DNA of 64,000 nucleotides from Streptomyces sp. NBC_01351 (lineage in GTDB: Bacteria; Actinomycetota; Actinomycetes; Streptomycetales; Streptomycetaceae): assembly GCF_036237315.1 (NCBI RefSeq), contig NZ_CP108356.1:3406501-3470500 (forward strand), in the 5' to 3' direction. Below, piece after piece: positions 44,919 to 56,838 of this stretch (position 1 is the first letter of the stretch; every line of letters starts with the position of its first letter). The notes beneath the pieces are model-generated. The model was not told the DNA's origin, did no database searches, and worked only from the letters and a program-made list of their open reading frames with translations. The position numbers and the translations under genes are program-made.

Positions 44919-46034
44919 ATGAACCTTCGTACCGCCTGGCTCCCCGTCACCGGCCAGACCCGCTCCGACACCCGCGTCGCCTCCCTCGGCGCCCTCACCC
45001 CCACCTCGCCCGTCGCCACCCGGTCCGGGATCCTGCCCGGCTCCAGCGACGGCAAGTGGCGGATCTCCGGATTCACCGTCACCGGCACCACCGCGATGAC
45101 CGCGACCGTCTACCCGGGCCGCGGCGTCATCCAGGGCACCGACTCCCAGGGCGCCTACCCGGTCGCCCTCACCCAGCCCGTGCCCCTGGCGTTCGCCGAC
45201 GGCCACGCCCAGTTCGGCCGGATCGACCTCATCGTGGTGCGCGTCTACGACGACGAGTACGACGCCTCCGGCCGTACCGAGGCCGTCGTGGAGGTCGTCC
45301 GGGGCACCCCGACCGCTACCCCGGTCGCCCCCGCGGCCCCGGCGCTCTCCCTCCCGCTGTACACGGTCACCGTCCCGGCCGGCACCAGCGCGGGCAACGG
45401 CGGCATCAACTGGAACAACGCCCTGACCGGCCTGCGGAACGCCACCGTGGCCATCGGCGGCATCCTGCCCGTCACCACGGACACCGCCATCGGCGCCTAC
45501 CCGGGCCAGTACCGCGACAACTCGGGCACCCTGGAGCGCTGGGACGGCACAGCCTGGATGCCCTACCCGGCGAAGCCCGCATGGCAGAACTGGACGCCGG
45601 TGTGGACCACCTTCACCGGCAACGCCACGCCCTCCTTCGGCAATGCGGAGATCACGGCCCGCTACATCCAGCAGGGCCCGACCGTGCACATGAACTTCTC
45701 CATCATGTTCGGTACCACCACCACCTTCGGTACCGGGGGCAATGCCGGCGACAACTGGCGGTTCACCCTGCCGGTCAAGGCCCTCTCCGCGACCCGGTGC
45801 GTCGGCTTCGCCGAGCTGTGGCCGGCCACGAGCCCGATGAACCGGGTCATGGCCCGGATCCGCAACACCTCGACCACCTTCTTCGAGCTGGAGATCTCCT
45901 CCGGCATGCCGAACGGCGAGACCATCACCAACAGCGGCATCACGGACGCCGTCAGCCCGTGGGGGCCGGGCACGGCCTGGGCCGCCGGCGCAAGCATCCA
46001 CGGCAGCGCCACCTACGAGGCGGCCACCCAGTGA
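44919..46034 (+). CDS. Tail fibre / receptor-binding protein 3
   Basis: The 371-residue protein has the module again (RTAWLPVTGQTRSDTR) and one GQYRD repeat. The C-terminal ~160 residues (WQNWTPVWTTFTGNATPSFG onward) differ from fibres 1 and 2 and resemble phage and bacterial receptor-tip domains. The start is the ATG at 44919; a longer reading into fibre 2 is not real. The stop overlaps the next gene (GTGA). Confidence 0.72.
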   Translation: MNLRTAWLPVTGQTRSDTRVASLGALTPTSPVATRSGILPGSSDGKWRISGFTVTGTTAMTATVYPGRGVIQGTDSQGAYPVALTQPVPLAFADGHAQFGRIDLIVVRVYDDEYDASGRTEAVVEVVRGTPTATPVAPAAPALSLPLYTVTVPAGTSAGNGGINWNNALTGLRNATVAIGGILPVTTDTAIGAYPGQYRDNSGTLERWDGTAWMPYPAKPAWQNWTPVWTTFTGNATPSFGNAEITARYIQQGPTVHMNFSIMFGTTTTFGTGGNAGDNWRFTLPVKALSATRCVGFAELWPATSPMNRVMARIRNTSTTFFELEISSGMPNGETITNSGITDAVSPWGPGTAWAAGASIHGSATYEAATQ

Positions 46035-47146
46035 GCGCCCAGACCCCCTACCGCGCGATCTTCTGCGATCTGCGCACCGACCGGACCATCGACATCCTGC
46101 CCCTGCGGGACGTCTCCATCGACGACTACATCGGCAAGCCCGGCGCCCTGTCCGGCACCATCCCGGTGCCGGACTCCGCCATCGCCACCCGCGTCGCCCG
46201 CATCGAGGAGGGCCGCACCGCGGTCTACCTGGAGCGCGGCGGCGACCTGTGGTGGGGCGGGATCATCTGGACCAGCACCCTGCAGAGCAGCGAGCGGGGC
46301 GTGGTCAGCCTCTCCATCCAGGCCGCGACCTTCGACTCGTACGCCGGCCGGCGCCGCATCCGCGACAAGATCTCCTACCCGGCTCCCGGCATCGACCAGC
46401 TTGCACTCGCCCGCGAGCTGTGGCGCAAGCTTCAGTCCGAGGAGACCCGGCTGGGCGGCAACATCGGTGTCACGTACGGGACGGAGACGTCCACCACGCT
46501 GCGGACGGGCTCGTGGCGGGACGGCGACGAGATCCTCTACTCCGAGGCGCTCGAGTCGCTGGCCACCGCGGAGAACGGCTTCGAGCACTACATCTCCGTC
46601 TTCCGCGACCCGGCGTCCGGGACCCGCACCCGCCAGCTGCGGCTCGGCAGCCCGCGCATCCACACGGGCGTCACCGATCTCGTACTGGACCGCCCCGGCG
46701 CGATCCTCTCGTACTCCTTCCCCCGCGACGCCACTCGCGGCGGCACCACCGCCCGGGCCCGCGGCGCCTCGTCCAACAACAACCAGGCCGAGGAGTCGAG
46801 GCCGAAGTTCTCGAAGGAACTGATCGACACGGACCTGATCAAGGGCGGCTGGCCGCTGATCGACCTGTCGACGGACCACAACGAGGCCTTCGACGAGACC
46901 ACCCTGGACTCCCTCGCCAAGGCCGAACTGGCCCGGGCCCGGGGCGCGGTGATCATCCCTGCGATCACCATCCGGCTGGGCGATGTCGTACCCCCGACGC
47001 TGCTCGGCCGGACCGTCCGCATCCGGATCACCGACGAGTGGTTCTCGCAGGGGCTCGACGCCCGCTACCGGATCATCGGCGTCAAGGTCACCCCGCCGGA
47101 GCGGGGCCGTCCGGACACCGCCGAGCTCTACCTTGAGGAGGTCTGA
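46031..47146 (+). CDS. Tail-associated / baseplate hub protein (Gp37-like)
   Basis: The 371-residue protein fits the siphophage hub family found in actinophages: an N-terminal beta domain with FCDLRTDRTIDILPL, a WWGGIIW motif, and a helix-strand core (GITVTYGTETST-like). It should sit at the tail tip, below Dit. There is no lysozyme or peptidase signature. The GTG at 46031 overlaps fibre 3; the stop overlaps the next ATG (TGATG). Confidence 0.72.
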   Translation: MSAQTPYRAIFCDLRTDRTIDILPLRDVSIDDYIGKPGALSGTIPVPDSAIATRVARIEEGRTAVYLERGGDLWWGGIIWTSTLQSSERGVVSLSIQAATFDSYAGRRRIRDKISYPAPGIDQLALARELWRKLQSEETRLGGNIGVTYGTETSTTLRTGSWRDGDEILYSEALESLATAENGFEHYISVFRDPASGTRTRQLRLGSPRIHTGVTDLVLDRPGAILSYSFPRDATRGGTTARARGASSNNNQAEESRPKFSKELIDTDLIKGGWPLIDLSTDHNEAFDETTLDSLAKAELARARGAVIIPAITIRLGDVVPPTLLGRTVRIRITDEWFSQGLDARYRIIGVKVTPPERGRPDTAELYLEEV

Positions 47147-47862
47147 TGCCCCAGCTGCCCGAGGACATCATCGACCGGCTGACCGCGATGGAACGCCGGA
47201 TCCAGCAGCTGTCCACGGCCGTCAACACCCGCCCCGCGCTGAACACCATCTCGGGCGGCGAGGTCAAGATCAGCGACGGCGGCTCCCTGTCCGTCGTCGA
47301 ACCCGTCAACGGCACCAAGATCCTCGGCGTCGGCGCCTGGTCCCCGACCGAGTACGGCCTGGAGATCAAGCGCAAGAGCGGCAAGACCGTGCTGAGCGTG
47401 CGCAACGTCGTCACCGGCGACTACGACCAGGCCTTCCGCGTCTTCGACTCGTTCAACAACGAGATCCTCGCCGACGACGTGGTCACCGGCGGCCTCGCCC
47501 GCCCCTGGCTGTCCATGCTGCCGCCGCAGGACACCAGCACCACCCGCTGGCCGCAGACCAACGCGACCGGCTGGACCACCGTCGCCCGCTCGTTCAACCC
47601 GCTCTGGCAGCCCAAGATGCGGCTCTACTGCCTCACGGCGGCGGCCGCCGGGGTCACCGGCAAGATCCGGGTCCTCGTCGACGGCGAGACGTGGGGCCCC
47701 GAGGTCACCACCCCGACGGTCTTCGACAACACAGGCAAGGTCGTCCCGGACTTCAACGCCCGGTTCGGCAGCGTGGTCAAGATCGAGATCCAGGCGATGG
47801 TCACGGCCGGCACGGGCCTCGTCTACGTCCAGCCGATGATGCACTACGGCACCCAAAGCTAG
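47146..47862 (+). CDS. Tail tip / fibre-like protein
   Basis: The 238-residue protein has a coiled-coil N-terminus (residues 5-28), then VKISDGGSLSVVEPVNGTKI and a beta-rich body. This is a common layout in small fibre or tail-tip proteins; the coil likely forms a trimer. It starts by overlap with the hub gene. Family is inferred. Confidence 0.62.
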   Translation: MPQLPEDIIDRLTAMERRIQQLSTAVNTRPALNTISGGEVKISDGGSLSVVEPVNGTKILGVGAWSPTEYGLEIKRKSGKTVLSVRNVVTGDYDQAFRVFDSFNNEILADDVVTGGLARPWLSMLPPQDTSTTRWPQTNATGWTTVARSFNPLWQPKMRLYCLTAAAAGVTGKIRVLVDGETWGPEVTTPTVFDNTGKVVPDFNARFGSVVKIEIQAMVTAGTGLVYVQPMMHYGTQS

Positions 47863-47875
47863 GGAGGAGAAACCC

Positions 47876-48241
47876 ATGAACATCGACCCGACCCTGCCCT
47901 GGGGCATCGCCATCGACTACGCGGGCCGCGCGACCGTCATCGAGGACGGCCACACCATCCAGGTCCGCGTGTACGACGCCGGCCTCGGCGGCACCCTCGA
48001 ACCGGACCCGGTCAGCGGCTACCCGGCGGTGTACGTCACCGCCCAGTTCACCGAGAACGGCGACCTCGGCGCCCAGCTCCGCGGCTCCGGCCAGGTGATC
48101 CTCAACCCGCCGCCCACGGGCCCGGTCCTCCCCGACCAGACGGCGGTCGCCGAAGCGGTCGCAGCGTCCCTGGCGGACTTCGGGTCCCGCGTAGCGGCGT
48201 ACACCACCCTCTGCTCCACGTTCACCCCCACAACCCCGTAG
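47876..48241 (+). CDS. Small protein of unknown function, tail-block accessory
   Basis: The 121-residue protein is not recognised. It is acidic, with strands near GIAIDYAGRATVIEDGHTIQ and a helix near VAEAVAASLADFG. AGGGAGG precedes the ATG by ~7 nt. It is the last gene before the repeat cluster. It might help attach fibres, but there is no direct evidence. Confidence 0.55.
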   Translation: MNIDPTLPWGIAIDYAGRATVIEDGHTIQVRVYDAGLGGTLEPDPVSGYPAVYVTAQFTENGDLGAQLRGSGQVILNPPPTGPVLPDQTAVAEAVAASLADFGSRVAAYTTLCSTFTPTTP

Positions 48242-48269
48242 CCATACCCAGCCCCGCCAGGGCATACGC

Positions 48270-48537
48270 AGCCCCGCCGGCGTTTGAGGCGCGGGGCCCG
48301 GGCCGAAGCCCCAGCAGCGACTCCGCGCCCAACCCCCACGCACACCACCCGGGCCGCACCTCCACTCCCGCCGAGCCACAATCCAGCCCCGCCGGCGTTT
48401 GAGGCGCGGGGCCCGGGGCGGAGCCCCAGCAGCGGCGCCGCACCCACCCACCACGCCGCCCCAAAACCCAGCCCCGCCGGCGTTTGAGGCGCGGGGCCCG
48501 GGGCGGAGCCCCGGCAGCGGCGCCGCACCCACCCACC
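48270..48537. repeat. Three copies of a GC-rich intergenic repeat
   Basis: Copies begin at 48270, 48385 and 48470 with core AGCCCCGCCGGCGTTTGAGG followed by CGCGGGGCCCGGG. The last two are almost identical over ~65 nt. This element is familiar from Streptomyces intergenic DNA and can fold into a GC hairpin, so it may end the tail operon. The 48242-48617 gap holds no gene. Confidence 0.85.
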
Positions 48538-48617
48538 GGCCCCGCACCCACCCGCACGGCAAACCCACAGCCCCGAGCCCCCCCGGCCGGGGCTTCCGCA
48601 TGCCCGAAGGAGACACC

Positions 48618-49523
48618 ATGGCCACCCCACTCAGCGCCGACACCCTCCTCAACGCGCTCCGCGCAGAAGGCGTCCGCATCCAGGAACACCCCGGCTGGCG
48701 CACCCACAACCGCAACCACAAGGGCGCCTGGGGCCCCGTCAACGGCATCGTGATCCACCACACCGTCAGCACCGGCTCCGCCTCCAGCGTGGCCCTCTGC
48801 CGCGACGGCTACTCCGAGCTCCCCGGCCCGCTCTGCCACGGCGTGATCGACAAGGCCGGCATCGTCCACCTGATCGGCCACGGCCGCACCAACCACGCCG
48901 GTCTCGGCGACGGCGACGTCCTCGACGCCGTCGCCGCCGAGACCACCCTCCCCGCCCCCCGCCGCAACGACACCGACGGAAACGCCCACTTCTACGGCTT
49001 CGAGTGCGTCAACCTCGGCAACGGCAGCGACCCCTGGCCGGACGCCCAGCTCGACGCCATCGAGCGCGCCTCCGCCGCCCTGTGCCGCGCACACGGCTGG
49101 CAGGCCGCCTCCGTGATCGGCCACAAGGAGTGGACCGGCACCAAGGTCGACCCGCGCGGCTTCACGATGGAGTCGATGCGCGCCCGCATCAAGGCCCGCC
49201 TCGGCGGCGCCCCGGGCAGCGACGCCCCGAGCGGCGGCGGCACCACCACCCCGCCCTCCCCCTCGGCCCCGCGCTACCAGCCCTTCCCGGGCGCCGGCTT
49301 CTTCACCGCCTCCCCGAACTCCCCGATCGTGACCGCCATGGGCCACCGCCTGGTCGCCGAGGGCTGCTCGGCCTACTCGGTCGGCCCCGGCCCCCGCTGG
49401 TCGGAGGCCGACCGCCGTTCGTACGCCCGCTGGCAGCAGAAGCTCGGCTTCAGCGGCTCCGACGCCGACGGCTGGCCGGGCCGCACCTCCTGGGACGCCC
49501 TGAAGGTCCCGCACTCCGGCTGA
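48618..49523 (+). CDS. Endolysin: N-acetylmuramoyl-L-alanine amidase with C-terminal wall-binding domain
   Basis: The 301-residue protein has an Amidase_2 domain at ~20-195 with H47/H48 (GIVIHHTV) and H169 (IGHKEW) as likely zinc ligands and K176. A linker (204-222, Gly/Ser/Pro/Thr) follows. The C-terminal ~75 residues (GWPGRTSWDALKVP near the end) resemble the wall-binding domain of Streptomyces phage lysins. There is no signal peptide, so it would need a holin. AAGGAG lies before the ATG. Confidence 0.85.
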   Translation: MATPLSADTLLNALRAEGVRIQEHPGWRTHNRNHKGAWGPVNGIVIHHTVSTGSASSVALCRDGYSELPGPLCHGVIDKAGIVHLIGHGRTNHAGLGDGDVLDAVAAETTLPAPRRNDTDGNAHFYGFECVNLGNGSDPWPDAQLDAIERASAALCRAHGWQAASVIGHKEWTGTKVDPRGFTMESMRARIKARLGGAPGSDAPSGGGTTTPPSPSAPRYQPFPGAGFFTASPNSPIVTAMGHRLVAEGCSAYSVGPGPRWSEADRRSYARWQQKLGFSGSDADGWPGRTSWDALKVPHSG

Positions 49524-49574
49524 CCCCCACGCAGCTGACCCCCACGCACCACCGCACCACGAAAGAAGGCCCCC

Positions 49575-49892
49575 ATGTCCGACGCCGCCAAGCGCACCCT
49601 CCGCACCATCGTCCAGACCGCCCTGGCCATCGCCGTACTCCTGCCCGCCGTCGTCGACGCCTCCGGCGTCCCCGCCACGCTCCCCTGGGTGGCCGCCGCC
49701 CTCGCCGCGGCCGGCGCCCTCGCCCGGGTGATGGCCGTACCCGGCGTCCAGGCCGTACTGCCCGGCTGGCTGCGCACGGAATGGCCGTACGACAGGGACC
49801 GCGCGCTCCTGGCCCTCATCACCAGCGAAGCCCACGCCACCCGCGCCGACCGCGCCGACCACGCGACCCGCGAGGAAGGCGACCACGCATGA
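49575..49892 (+). CDS. Holin-like membrane protein
   Basis: The 105-residue protein has two hydrophobic segments (~13-30 and ~35-53) and a charged C-terminus, the layout of small holins. It lies 51 nt after the endolysin and overlaps the next gene by 4 nt. The family cannot be confirmed from sequence alone. Confidence 0.7.
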   Translation: MSDAAKRTLRTIVQTALAIAVLLPAVVDASGVPATLPWVAAALAAAGALARVMAVPGVQAVLPGWLRTEWPYDRDRALLALITSEAHATRADRADHATREEGDHA

Positions 49893-50143
49893 CCGACCCC
49901 GATCCGCTCTCCGTCGCCGTGGAGCTGGAACGGCTGCGCGGAACCATGGAAGCCGGCTTCGCCCGCGTCGACGGTTCGCTCGCGCTGCTCGTGCAGCGCA
50001 GCGACCAGACGGACCGGCAGCTCGCCGACCACGAGACCCGCCTCGACGCCCTGGAGCGCTCGCGCTGGCCACTCGCCAGTGTGACGGCGCTCGCGGCCGT
50101 CTCCGCGGTGGTCGTGACCGCCTGGCAGATCAGCGGCCAGTAG
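49889..50143 (+). CDS. Small membrane protein with coiled coil, holin-like partner
   Basis: The 84-residue protein has a helical, coiled-coil-prone N-terminus (residues 8-60) and one hydrophobic segment (~63-80). It resembles the second small lysis protein of actinophages (DUF2746-like). The ATG overlaps the holin stop (ATGA). It is the last gene of the block. Confidence 0.62.
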   Translation: MTDPDPLSVAVELERLRGTMEAGFARVDGSLALLVQRSDQTDRQLADHETRLDALERSRWPLASVTALAAVSAVVVTAWQISGQ

Positions 50144-50288
50144 CCGCCGCCTCCGCGCACCGCGTCCGCACCTGCGCACAGCGGCTCCGCGCACCGCCTC
50201 CGCGCACCGGGGCGGCCCGTCCGGCCGGGCCGCCCCACCCCGGCGACCTAAACTGGCGGCTTGCCGTCGAGCAGCAGGGAGCAGGACA

Positions 50289-52751
50289 TTGGGGACCGTG
50301 GCACCGGAGCCGACCGCCGTCGACTCTCCTCCCCCGGGAGGCCCGGACCGGCCCCCCCGCCGCCGCGCCGCCCGGCTCTACGGGCCGCTGCTCGCCTTCC
50401 TGATCACCTCGGCCGCGTTCTGCGCGGCCTGGGTGGCGCGCGGCACCTTCCCCTTCGGCAACACCGGCCGGGCCATCAACGACCAGGCCAACCAGTACGT
50501 GCCCTTCCACCGGGCGCTGTGGGACCTGGTCCACGGCCAGGCCGCCGGCGACGTGCTCTTCACCTGGCGCGGCGGCTTTGGCCAGCAGTTCCTGTCCGAC
50601 TACTACACGTACCTCGGAAACCCCTTCTCCTGGCTGACCGTCCTCGTCCCGCGCGCCCACGTCGACCTCGCCGTCTTCGCGATCACCCCGATCACGATGG
50701 GCACCGCCGCCGCCCTGATGGCGGTGTACCTCGGCAAGCTGCACCCCGGCCCGTGGTGGCAGCGGGGCGTGCTCGGAGCCACGTACGGCCTGTGCGGCTG
50801 GGCTCTCAGCGACGCCTCCTACATCCCGATGTGGCTGTGGGGCCTGGTGGCGCTGCCCCTGCTCGGCATCGCCGTCGAGTGGTGCCTGGAGGAACGCCGC
50901 TGGCCGGGCGTGGCCCTGCTCGTCGCACTCGCCTGGTTCGGGAACTTCTACACCGCGATGATGGCGACGATGGCCGCCTGCGTGTTGCTGGCCATCCGCC
51001 TGATCACCCGCGACATGACGGGCGCCCAGCGCCTGCGCGCCCTCTGGCGCGCGGGGACCGCCGCGGCCACGGGCATCCTGCTCACCCTCCCCCTCCTCCT
51101 CCCCTCCTTCCTGTCCAGCGGCTCGGCGCAGCCCACCAAGGTCGGCGACTTCGACCCGGTCCGGATCGAGATCTTCCTGTCGGGCATGCTCCCGGCGACC
51201 CACCTGTGGGGCGGCCGCCCCCGCCTCTACGTCGCCTCGCTCGGCCTGATCCTGGCGGGCTCGTTCGTCCTCAACACGCGCATCGCGAAGCGGACCCGGC
51301 TGGTCTGGGCGGCCGCGATCCTCCTCGTCGCCAGCTCGTTCCAGTTCCCGCCGACCCAGTACGTGTGGCACGGCCTGGCCGTCCCGAACGGCAATCCGTA
51401 CCGCGAGGCCTTCGTCTTCAGCGGCATGGTGGTGATCGTCGCCTGGCTGGCCCTGGCCAACCGGCCGCGCCCCCTGCACCTGGCCCTGTCCGCCGCCCTC
51501 CTCGTCGTGGCCACCTTCGTACTGCGCCACACCAACGACTTCGGCGGCTGGACCTGGCCCGCCGTCCTGGGCGGCGGCGCGCTCTCCCTCCTGGCGCTGG
51601 TCCTCCTCCGCCTCGGCGAGAAGCGCCGCTACCTGGTCCCCGTCGCCGCGGTCCTCATGGTCGGCGTGGTCTTCGCCGAGTCCACGGCGGCCGCCGTCAA
51701 CGCGGACTCGCGCCGCGCCCGCGAGCGCTGGGCGAAGCCGTCCGCGACCTCGAACCAGTCGATCACCAACCACTTCGACGCCGTCCGCCGCGTGGACGGC
51801 TGGCCGGCCTACCGGACCGACTCGGGCGCGCCGCAGACCTCGTACAACGACGCCCTCGCCCTCCAGGCGGAAGGCCCGCAGTACTACAGCAGCTACCTGC
51901 CCGAGGTCACGTACCGCGCCCTCGAACCCCTCGGCTACGGCTACAAGAACGACGGCCGGACCTTCTTCGGCGCCGACAACCCGGTGCTCGACGCGATCTT
52001 CTCCATCGGCGCCCGCGTCCGCCCGGACACCGCCCCGAACAGCTGGACCGGCTCCACCTTCCCGGCTCCGCCGCTCGTCACGGTCCGCACGGCCCCCTAC
52101 ACCTCGCCCCACCCCGCGGACAGCGTCTACGCCCGCCAGGAGAACGTCCTCGGCGCCACCGTCTACGAGGTCCCCGAGGTCACCCGCGGCGGCACCGCCA
52201 CCGAGCAGACGTACGCGGCCCGCTGCACCCCCGGCTCCGAGGCCTTCTGGTACTCCCCCGCCCTCTACGGCACCCTCACCACCGGCGCCACCGAGAAGCC
52301 CCTGGAGGACCGGATGACCGGGGTCACCCCCCTCGGCCCGGTCCCCGCCTCGGGCGAACTCGACGTCAAGGTGACCACGCGGACCAAGGACGCCACGGCC
52401 GGCACCCACCCCGTGGGCTGCCTGAACCGCGCGGCCCTCGACCGGACCGTCAGCCACCTCACCGCCACCGGCGCGACCTCGGTCGACACGGGCGGCCACA
52501 CCATCGAGGCCACCCTCCCCCCGGGCGCCCGCGGCACCGCCGTCCTGGCGATGACGAACGTCCCCGGCTGGCAGTGCTCGGCCCCGATCCGTGACTTCCA
52601 CGGCCTGGTCTCCCTGGACCTCCCCGCGGACACCACGAAGCTCTCCTGCACCTTCACCCCGAAGGGCCTCACCCCGGGCCTCACCGGCGCGGCCCTGGCC
52701 CTCCTCACCCTGGTCTCCGTCACGGTCGCCGCCCGCCGCCGCCGCGCCTGA
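50289..52751 (+). CDS. YfhO-family multi-pass membrane protein
   Basis: The 820-residue protein has ~12 hydrophobic segments in its first ~480 residues, a large outer domain (480-790) and one last membrane segment. This is the YfhO (PF09586) layout; members are thought to help glycosylate lipoteichoic acid or related wall polymers. Its N-terminal loop FPFGNTGRAINDQANQY is typical. The TTG at 50289 has AGGGAG 7 nt upstream; the GTG at 50298 is the alternative. It is probably a core gene beside rpoC. Confidence 0.82.
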   Translation: MGTVAPEPTAVDSPPPGGPDRPPRRRAARLYGPLLAFLITSAAFCAAWVARGTFPFGNTGRAINDQANQYVPFHRALWDLVHGQAAGDVLFTWRGGFGQQFLSDYYTYLGNPFSWLTVLVPRAHVDLAVFAITPITMGTAAALMAVYLGKLHPGPWWQRGVLGATYGLCGWALSDASYIPMWLWGLVALPLLGIAVEWCLEERRWPGVALLVALAWFGNFYTAMMATMAACVLLAIRLITRDMTGAQRLRALWRAGTAAATGILLTLPLLLPSFLSSGSAQPTKVGDFDPVRIEIFLSGMLPATHLWGGRPRLYVASLGLILAGSFVLNTRIAKRTRLVWAAAILLVASSFQFPPTQYVWHGLAVPNGNPYREAFVFSGMVVIVAWLALANRPRPLHLALSAALLVVATFVLRHTNDFGGWTWPAVLGGGALSLLALVLLRLGEKRRYLVPVAAVLMVGVVFAESTAAAVNADSRRARERWAKPSATSNQSITNHFDAVRRVDGWPAYRTDSGAPQTSYNDALALQAEGPQYYSSYLPEVTYRALEPLGYGYKNDGRTFFGADNPVLDAIFSIGARVRPDTAPNSWTGSTFPAPPLVTVRTAPYTSPHPADSVYARQENVLGATVYEVPEVTRGGTATEQTYAARCTPGSEAFWYSPALYGTLTTGATEKPLEDRMTGVTPLGPVPASGELDVKVTTRTKDATAGTHPVGCLNRAALDRTVSHLTATGATSVDTGGHTIEATLPPGARGTAVLAMTNVPGWQCSAPIRDFHGLVSLDLPADTTKLSCTFTPKGLTPGLTGAALALLTLVSVTVAARRRRA

Positions 52752-52776
52752 CCCACGCGCACCCCGGACGGGAAAC

Positions 52777-52822
52777 GAAGAAACCCCCCGCCGCTCCTCT
52801 CGGAGCGGCGGGGGGTTTCTTC
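52777..52822. terminator. Perfect 21-bp bidirectional terminator
   Basis: The stem GAAGAAACCCCCCGCCGCTCC pairs in full with its partner around a 4-nt TCTC loop. T-rich ends on both strands allow termination from both YfhO (plus) and rpoC (minus). Confidence 0.92.
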
Positions 52823-52841
52823 TTACGAGCTGTACGAGCTA

Positions 52842-56741
<3,900 letters not shown>

Positions 56742-56838
56742 TGTGCGTCAATCCCTCTTTCGGGGTCGAGTCTCAATCATGGTCTGAACGGTCCCGGGGA
56801 TGACGGGGGGCTCTTGAGCGAGCCCCCCGTCAGGCCCG

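Noticed and set aside
48270-48537. CRISPR array
   Set aside because: Only three copies, irregular spacing (115 and 85 nt), very GC-rich and no cas genes; it is an intergenic repeat.
32274-50143. Complete prophage
   Set aside because: No integrase, portal, capsid, terminase or replication genes, and no attachment repeats were seen.
34587-50143. Contractile injection system (eCIS) or R-type tailocin
   Set aside because: No sheath, spike, baseplate wedge or AAA ATPase gene; the tape measure, Dit and hub pattern is that of a flexible tail.
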